Part shown: positions 40,196 to 44,436 of the stretch, piece by piece
How the letters are laid out: each line of letters opens with the position of its first letter
How positions within the stretch are numbered: position 1 is the first letter of the stretch
NCBI RefSeq assembly: GCF_002929355.1
Contig: NZ_PJIR01000019.1
Span: 1-44,436, forward strand
Direction of reading: 5' to 3'
DNA from: Arthrobacter sp. B0490
Lineage (GTDB): Bacteria > Actinomycetota > Actinomycetes > Actinomycetales > Micrococcaceae
DNA: 44,436 nt
Notes under the pieces: generated by a model
The model's input: only the letters and a program-made list of their open reading frames with translations
Databases searched by the model: none
Told to the model about the DNA's origin: nothing
Translations under genes and position numbers: made by a program

Positions 40196-41104
40196 ATGAG
40201 CACACAGGTACCCGCCACCAAGGCGCCCCTCGAGGCGATGCAGCGCCAGGAGCCACGCCGCTCACGCTCCCGTGCCGGCAGACGCTGGGCAAAACTCCCC
40301 GTCCATCTGCTGATCGCCCTCCTGCTCGTCGTCGAGCTCTACCCGCTGCTCTGGCTGGTGCTCGGCTCCTTCAAGACGCAGCAGGAATTCCTCAACGACC
40401 CCGTCTGGTCCCTGCCGGGATCGCTGAACTTCGACAACTACATCGAGGCTTGGACGACCGGCAATATCGCGGTCTTCGTGGCGAACTCCTTGATGGCCAC
40501 CCTGCCCTCGCTGGCCCTGATCATCATCCTCGGTGTCGCCGCCGGGTTCGCGCTCGAGGTCATGGTCTGGAAAGGGCGCAACGGCGTCCTGCTGATCTTC
40601 CTGACCGGCATCATGGTGCCGGGTCAGATGATCCTGCTCCCCCTGTTCTCCGCCTATTTCAACACCGGCCTGACCGGGACACTCTGGCCACTGATCATCA
40701 CCTACACCGCCACCGGCCTGCCCCTGACGGTCTTCATGATGGCGACCTACTTCCGCGCGGTACCCCGTGAGGTGTTCGAGGCCTCCACCCTCGACGGCGC
40801 AAGCATCATCCGGTCGTTCATCTCCGTCGGCTTCCCGATGGTCCGCAACGCCGTCTTCACCGTGGCGCTGGTGCAGTTCTTCTTCATCTGGAATGACCTC
40901 CTGATCGCGCTGACATTCGCCAACAACAGCGACCTCAGCACCATCCAGGTGGGACTGCTGAACTTCACCGGCCAGTTCGGCGCGGTGCAGTACGGCCCCC
41001 TGTTCGCGGCCATCTGCATCAACGTCTTCGGAACCCTCGCCATCTACCTGTTCCTCAACCAGCGTGTCATGAAGGGACTGGCAGCCGGCTCCGTGAAGGG
41101 CTGA
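40196..41104 (+). CDS. CUT1 sugar ABC transporter permease (MalG/UgpE-like)
   Basis: This 302-residue permease has six transmembrane segments. The EAA loop reads EVFEASTLDGASIIRSFISVGFPMVRN. FFFIWNDLLIALTF and the C terminus NQRVMKGLAAGSVKG are diagnostic of the MalG-type partner. The first 33 residues are polar and basic. Four bases separate it from the first permease, indicating one transcript. The rhamnosidase gene follows after 71 bases. Confidence 0.92.
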   Translation: MSTQVPATKAPLEAMQRQEPRRSRSRAGRRWAKLPVHLLIALLLVVELYPLLWLVLGSFKTQQEFLNDPVWSLPGSLNFDNYIEAWTTGNIAVFVANSLMATLPSLALIIILGVAAGFALEVMVWKGRNGVLLIFLTGIMVPGQMILLPLFSAYFNTGLTGTLWPLIITYTATGLPLTVFMMATYFRAVPREVFEASTLDGASIIRSFISVGFPMVRNAVFTVALVQFFFIWNDLLIALTFANNSDLSTIQVGLLNFTGQFGAVQYGPLFAAICINVFGTLAIYLFLNQRVMKGLAAGSVKG

Positions 41105-41175
41105 CGCCCTCCCCCCGCTCCATCCCACCGCACCTCCTCCGCCACCTCGCGGCGAATCAGCACCGAAGGAACTCC

Positions 41176-43767
41176 ATGCCCATCACCGTCAGTCCCGTCT
41201 CGTTCGAGCACCACCGCGAACCCCTGGGGATCGGGGAGCGGCGACCGAGGCTGAGCTGGAAGACGACGGCAGAGCCCGGTTGGATCCAGCATCGGTACGA
41301 GATCGAGGTGACACGAGATTCCGGCGAGGGAGCATCGTCACTGGTCGTCATCTCGCCCGATTCGGTCCTGGTGCCGTGGCCCGCAGAAGACCTCGCCACC
41401 CGGACGGCCGTAACGGTCCGGGTCCGGGTCTGGGGCACGGACGACGTCACCCCGAGCGAGTGGAGCCCCGCTGCCGCCGCCGAGACCGGCCTCCTCGAAC
41501 CCTCCGACTGGGTAGCACAAGCCATCGCTCCCGACTGGGACGAGAACCCGGAGGCACTGCGGCGTCCACCGCTCGTGCGACGCGAGTTCGCCGTGAAGAA
41601 ACCCATCCGGGCAGCCCGCCTCTACGTCACCGCGCACGGCCTCTACGAAATGGAGATCAACGGCCGACGCATCGGTCACGACGCACTATCTCCCGGGTGG
41701 ACCGTCTACGGGCAGCGCCTGCGGTACTTCACCTACGACGTCACCGACGCTGTCGCCCAAGGCAGGAATGCGATCGGGGCATGGCTGGCCGACGGTTGGT
41801 ACCGCGGACGCCTCGGCTTCCACGGAGGCTACCCGAATCTTTACGGCACCGATATCGCCCTGCTCGCCCAACTGCACGTCACCCACGACGACGGATCCAC
41901 GACGGTCATCGCCAGCGACAGCAGTTGGCGCGCCGGATTCGGGCCGATCATCACTACCGGCCTCTACGAAGGGGAGCTCTACGACGCGCGGCAGGAAGCG
42001 TCAGGGTGGTCGACACCCGGGTTCGACGACGCCTCCTGGTCCACCATGCGGGTCGTCCCTCGTGACCCTGCGACCCTGGTCGCTCCGGACGGTCCACCCG
42101 TCCGCTGCACCGAGGAGGTAGCACCCGTAGGGATAGTCACCTCCCCCTCGGGGAAGATGATCATCGACTTCGGCCAGAACCTCGTGGGCCGGTTACGGCT
42201 GCGGCTGTCCGGACTTCCCGCAGGTCAGGAGATCCGGCTGCGACACGCCGAAGTCCTCGAACACGGTGAACTAGGCACACGCCCGCTCCGCGGAGCCGCG
42301 GCAACCGACGTCTATATCGCCGCCGGCATGGAAACCGTGGAGTGGGAACCCCGCTTCACCATCCACGGCTTCCGCTATGCGGAAATCACCGGGATGACCG
42401 ACGGCAACCCGATGACCGACATATCAGCGCGCGTCCACCACACGGACATGGAGCGCACCGGCTGGTTCGAGTGCTCGGACCAGGACGTCAACCAGCTTCA
42501 CGAGAACGTGCGCTGGAGCATGCGCGGCAATTTCGTCGACATCCCCACGGACTGCCCCCAGCGTGATGAACGCCTGGGCTGGACCGGTGACCTGCAGGTG
42601 TTCGCCCCGACCGCCACCTTCCTCTACGACTGCTCCGGCATGCTCGGCTCCTGGCTCAAGGACGTCGCCGCCGAGCAACTCGACGACGGCACCGTGCCCT
42701 GGTACGTGCCGGTCATTCCGGGAGGCGAGGAGTGGACGCCGATCCAGCCCGGCGCCGTCTGGGGTGATGTCGCCGTCCTGACCCCTTGGACGCTCTACCA
42801 GCGGTTCGGCGACACCGGTGTGCTCGCCACCCAGTACGCCAGCGCCAAGGCATGGGTCGACCTGATGGCACGACGTGCCGGGGAATCCTACCTGTGGAAC
42901 AGGGGCATGCAGCTCGGCGACTGGCTCGACCCCGCCGCCCCACCGCATGATCCTGCCGACGCCACCACAGACCGCTACCTCGTCTCGACCGCGTACTTCG
43001 CCTGGTCCTCCCAGCACCTCGCCGACATGGCGAGCGTCCTCGGCCACACCGCCGACGAGCTCCACTACCGTGAGCTGGCACGGAAGGTTCGTGAAGCCTT
43101 CGCCCGCGAGTTCATCTCCCCGTCCGGTCGTGTCGTCAGCGACGCCCAGACCGCCTATGCCCTGGTGCTCGCTTTCGGCCTGGCTCCGACCGAGGATCAG
43201 AGGCGGCGCGGCGGTGAGCGCCTCGCGGAGCTGGTCCGCCGGGCGGGGAATCGCATTGCGACCGGATTCGCCGGGACCCCGCTCGTGACGGATGCCCTCA
43301 CGGGCGTCGGTGAGATCGAGACTGCCTACGACCTGCTGCTCGAGAAGGAGTGCCCGTCCTGGCTGTACGCGGTGGAGCAGGGCGCAACCACCATCTGGGA
43401 ACGCTGGGACAGCATGCTGCCGGACGGCTCCATCAACCCTGGGAACATGACGTCGTTCAATCACTACGCACTCGGCGCTGTCGCCGACTGGATGCACCGC
43501 ACGGTGGCAGGAATGGCTCCGGCGGCCCCGGGTTACCGCTCGATCCTCTTCCGACCGCGGCCGGGCGGCGGACTCACCTCGGCGAGCGCGCGGCACGAAA
43601 CGCCGTACGGGCCGGCGTCGATCTCCTGGACGCTGGACAACGGGGCGTTGTCGGTGGAGGTCGCGGTCCCTACAGGGTGCACGGCCACCGTGGACCTGCC
43701 GGGGCAACCGCCGGTTCCCGTCGGCTCCGGGACACACGCTTTCACCCAGGTGGCGATCGGCTCCTGA
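41176..43767 (+). CDS. GH78 alpha-L-rhamnosidase, cytoplasmic
   Basis: This 863-residue inverting glycosidase releases terminal L-rhamnose from glycosides. Beta-sandwich modules occupy about 1-420, including RLSWKT, LYVTAHGLYEMEINGRRIG, LADGWYRGRLGF and DFGQNLVGRLRLRLSG. The (alpha/alpha)6 barrel runs from about 420 to 770. The general acid is Glu465 in DCPQRDERLGWTGD, and the proposed general base is Glu742 in TTIWERWDS. A C-terminal sandwich follows. There is no signal peptide, so substrate must be imported first, which fits the ABC importer just upstream. The freed rhamnose feeds rhaI/rhaB/rhaD elsewhere in this window. ATG preceded by GAAGGA. Confidence 0.94.
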   Translation: MPITVSPVSFEHHREPLGIGERRPRLSWKTTAEPGWIQHRYEIEVTRDSGEGASSLVVISPDSVLVPWPAEDLATRTAVTVRVRVWGTDDVTPSEWSPAAAAETGLLEPSDWVAQAIAPDWDENPEALRRPPLVRREFAVKKPIRAARLYVTAHGLYEMEINGRRIGHDALSPGWTVYGQRLRYFTYDVTDAVAQGRNAIGAWLADGWYRGRLGFHGGYPNLYGTDIALLAQLHVTHDDGSTTVIASDSSWRAGFGPIITTGLYEGELYDARQEASGWSTPGFDDASWSTMRVVPRDPATLVAPDGPPVRCTEEVAPVGIVTSPSGKMIIDFGQNLVGRLRLRLSGLPAGQEIRLRHAEVLEHGELGTRPLRGAAATDVYIAAGMETVEWEPRFTIHGFRYAEITGMTDGNPMTDISARVHHTDMERTGWFECSDQDVNQLHENVRWSMRGNFVDIPTDCPQRDERLGWTGDLQVFAPTATFLYDCSGMLGSWLKDVAAEQLDDGTVPWYVPVIPGGEEWTPIQPGAVWGDVAVLTPWTLYQRFGDTGVLATQYASAKAWVDLMARRAGESYLWNRGMQLGDWLDPAAPPHDPADATTDRYLVSTAYFAWSSQHLADMASVLGHTADELHYRELARKVREAFAREFISPSGRVVSDAQTAYALVLAFGLAPTEDQRRRGGERLAELVRRAGNRIATGFAGTPLVTDALTGVGEIETAYDLLLEKECPSWLYAVEQGATTIWERWDSMLPDGSINPGNMTSFNHYALGAVADWMHRTVAGMAPAAPGYRSILFRPRPGGGLTSASARHETPYGPASISWTLDNGALSVEVAVPTGCTATVDLPGQPPVPVGSGTHAFTQVAIGS

Positions 43768-43848
43768 CGGTCGCTTAATATGAGGGATAACCTGCGAGTC
43801 TGCCGCCCCGCCCGGGCGTCATACAGTGCCGAACCCGATCGAGGTGCC

Positions 43849-44436
43849 GTGACAGCCGTCCAACCAGCGAGCGATGATCTGGCTGCTGCCCCGAGCATGA
43901 ACGATGTCGCCCGCCTCGCGGGCGTCTCGCTCGGCACGGTTTCGCACGTCCTCAACAAGCCTGAGATCGTCTCGGCAAAGACCATCGCACGCGTCACCGC
44001 AGCAATCGACGAGCTCGGATTCGTACGGAACGACGCCGCACGGTCACTCGCCGCCGGGAAGAGCAACACCGTGGGGCTGATCCTCACCGACGTCGGGAAC
44101 TCCCTCTTCGTCGACATCGCACGTGGGGCGGAGAAAGCAGCCAGTTCGACCGGGCGGTCCCTGCTGCTCGCGAACAGCGACGTGACCTTCGAGAAACAGG
44201 AGTCCTATCTCGACATCTTCGATGAGGCACGCGTCGCAGGCATCATCCTCGCGCCGCTCGACGCGGCACTCGACGGAGTGGACCGGGTGCGACGGCATGG
44301 TCGCAACATCGTGCTCGTCAACTACGCCGGAGACCGGACCGATTGCTGCAGCGTGGTGGTCGACGAGGAGCACGGCGGCTTCCTCGCCGCCCAGCACCTC
44401 ATGGACATCGGCCGGAAGCGCCTGCTCTTCGCCGGT
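43849..44436 (+). CDS. LacI-family regulator (partial, runs off the window)
   Basis: The first 196 codons are visible. The N-terminal helix-turn-helix is MNDVARLAGVSLGTVSHVLNKPEIVS, followed by the ligand-binding core NTVGLILTDVGNSLFVDIARGAEKAA, VAGIILAPLD and VVVDEEHGGFLAAQHLMDIGRKRLLFAG. The GTG at 43849 with GAGG 4 bases upstream gives a 16-residue extension before MNDVARL; the ATG at 43897 is the alternative. It follows the rhamnosidase by 81 bases and is probably the local regulator of rhamnoside import. Its recognition helix (LGTVSHVLN) is close to that of the rhamnose LacI protein (VGTVSNVLN), in keeping with their similar operators. Confidence 0.9.
   Translation, partial: MTAVQPASDDLAAAPSMNDVARLAGVSLGTVSHVLNKPEIVSAKTIARVTAAIDELGFVRNDAARSLAAGKSNTVGLILTDVGNSLFVDIARGAEKAASSTGRSLLLANSDVTFEKQESYLDIFDEARVAGIILAPLDAALDGVDRVRRHGRNIVLVNYAGDRTDCCSVVVDEEHGGFLAAQHLMDIGRKRLLFAG

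Overview
The window is high-GC (roughly two-thirds G+C) chromosomal DNA from an actinobacterium. The gene types fit a Micrococcales member related to Arthrobacter: a PopR/ClgR-like regulator beside a second clpP pair, the Gram-positive (Streptomyces) subtype of L-rhamnose isomerase, a fused RhaD aldolase/dehydrogenase, many GTG/TTG starts and ATGA overlaps. The genus is inference only. I see no rRNA, tRNA, CRISPR array, intact insertion sequence or phage genes.

Layout. (1) 1-3.4 kb: the tail of an HpcH/HpaI-type aldolase converges on a HutH-family protein that lacks the MIO-forming triad. Next come two overlapping clpP genes, one with an intact triad and one without the catalytic Ser and Asp, convergent with an XRE regulator ending in Ala-Ala. 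Matching dyads lie in front of clpP and of the regulator. (2) 3.5-5.9 kb: a PadR-DUF1048-DrrAB-type ABC exporter operon with tandem palindromes upstream. (3) 6-7.7 kb: a GAF-domain protein and a small membrane protein. (4) 7.8-22 kb: a complete L-rhamnose module. Leftward genes are rhaTPQS (ABC importer), an L-fucose/L-arabinose-isomerase-like protein, rhaM mutarotase and a LacI regulator. Rightward genes are rhaI, rhaD, rhaB and lldD, taking rhamnose through rhamnulose-1-P and lactaldehyde to lactate and pyruvate. Both promoters carry the same tandem operator. (5) 22.1-23.6 kb: a serine beta-lactamase-fold protein and a VOC protein. (6) 24.1-37.1 kb: an ion and envelope region with MerR, SulP, NhaA, DUF421, a channel-like protein with an altered pore, DUF2254, a methyltransferase, a polytopic membrane protein, a cardiolipin synthase, a YbdK-type ligase, a PLDc_N/SHOCT protein and a lipoprotein. 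Several unusual repeats and hairpins lie between these genes. (7) 37.8-44.4 kb: a rhamnoside-utilisation operon with a CUT1-type sugar ABC importer, a cytoplasmic GH78 alpha-L-rhamnosidase and a second LacI regulator cut by the window edge.

How the parts work together. Blocks 4 and 7 form one pathway: rhamnosylated glycosides enter by the CUT1 importer, GH78 releases rhamnose inside the cell, and the block 4 enzymes degrade it. The operator cores of the two blocks match at 11 of 12 bases, so they may share a regulator. The region between them looks like an ion and membrane stress cassette.

The points most worth following up are the MIO-less HutH homologue, the active/inactive ClpP pair with its shared operator, the second isomerase in the rhamnose operon, the GSG-filter channel-like protein, the tandem 10-bp array at 33.0 kb, the repeated element before sulP and nhaA, and the hairpins behind both sugar-binding-protein genes. 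All functions are read from the sequence and remembered family motifs; no searches were run.
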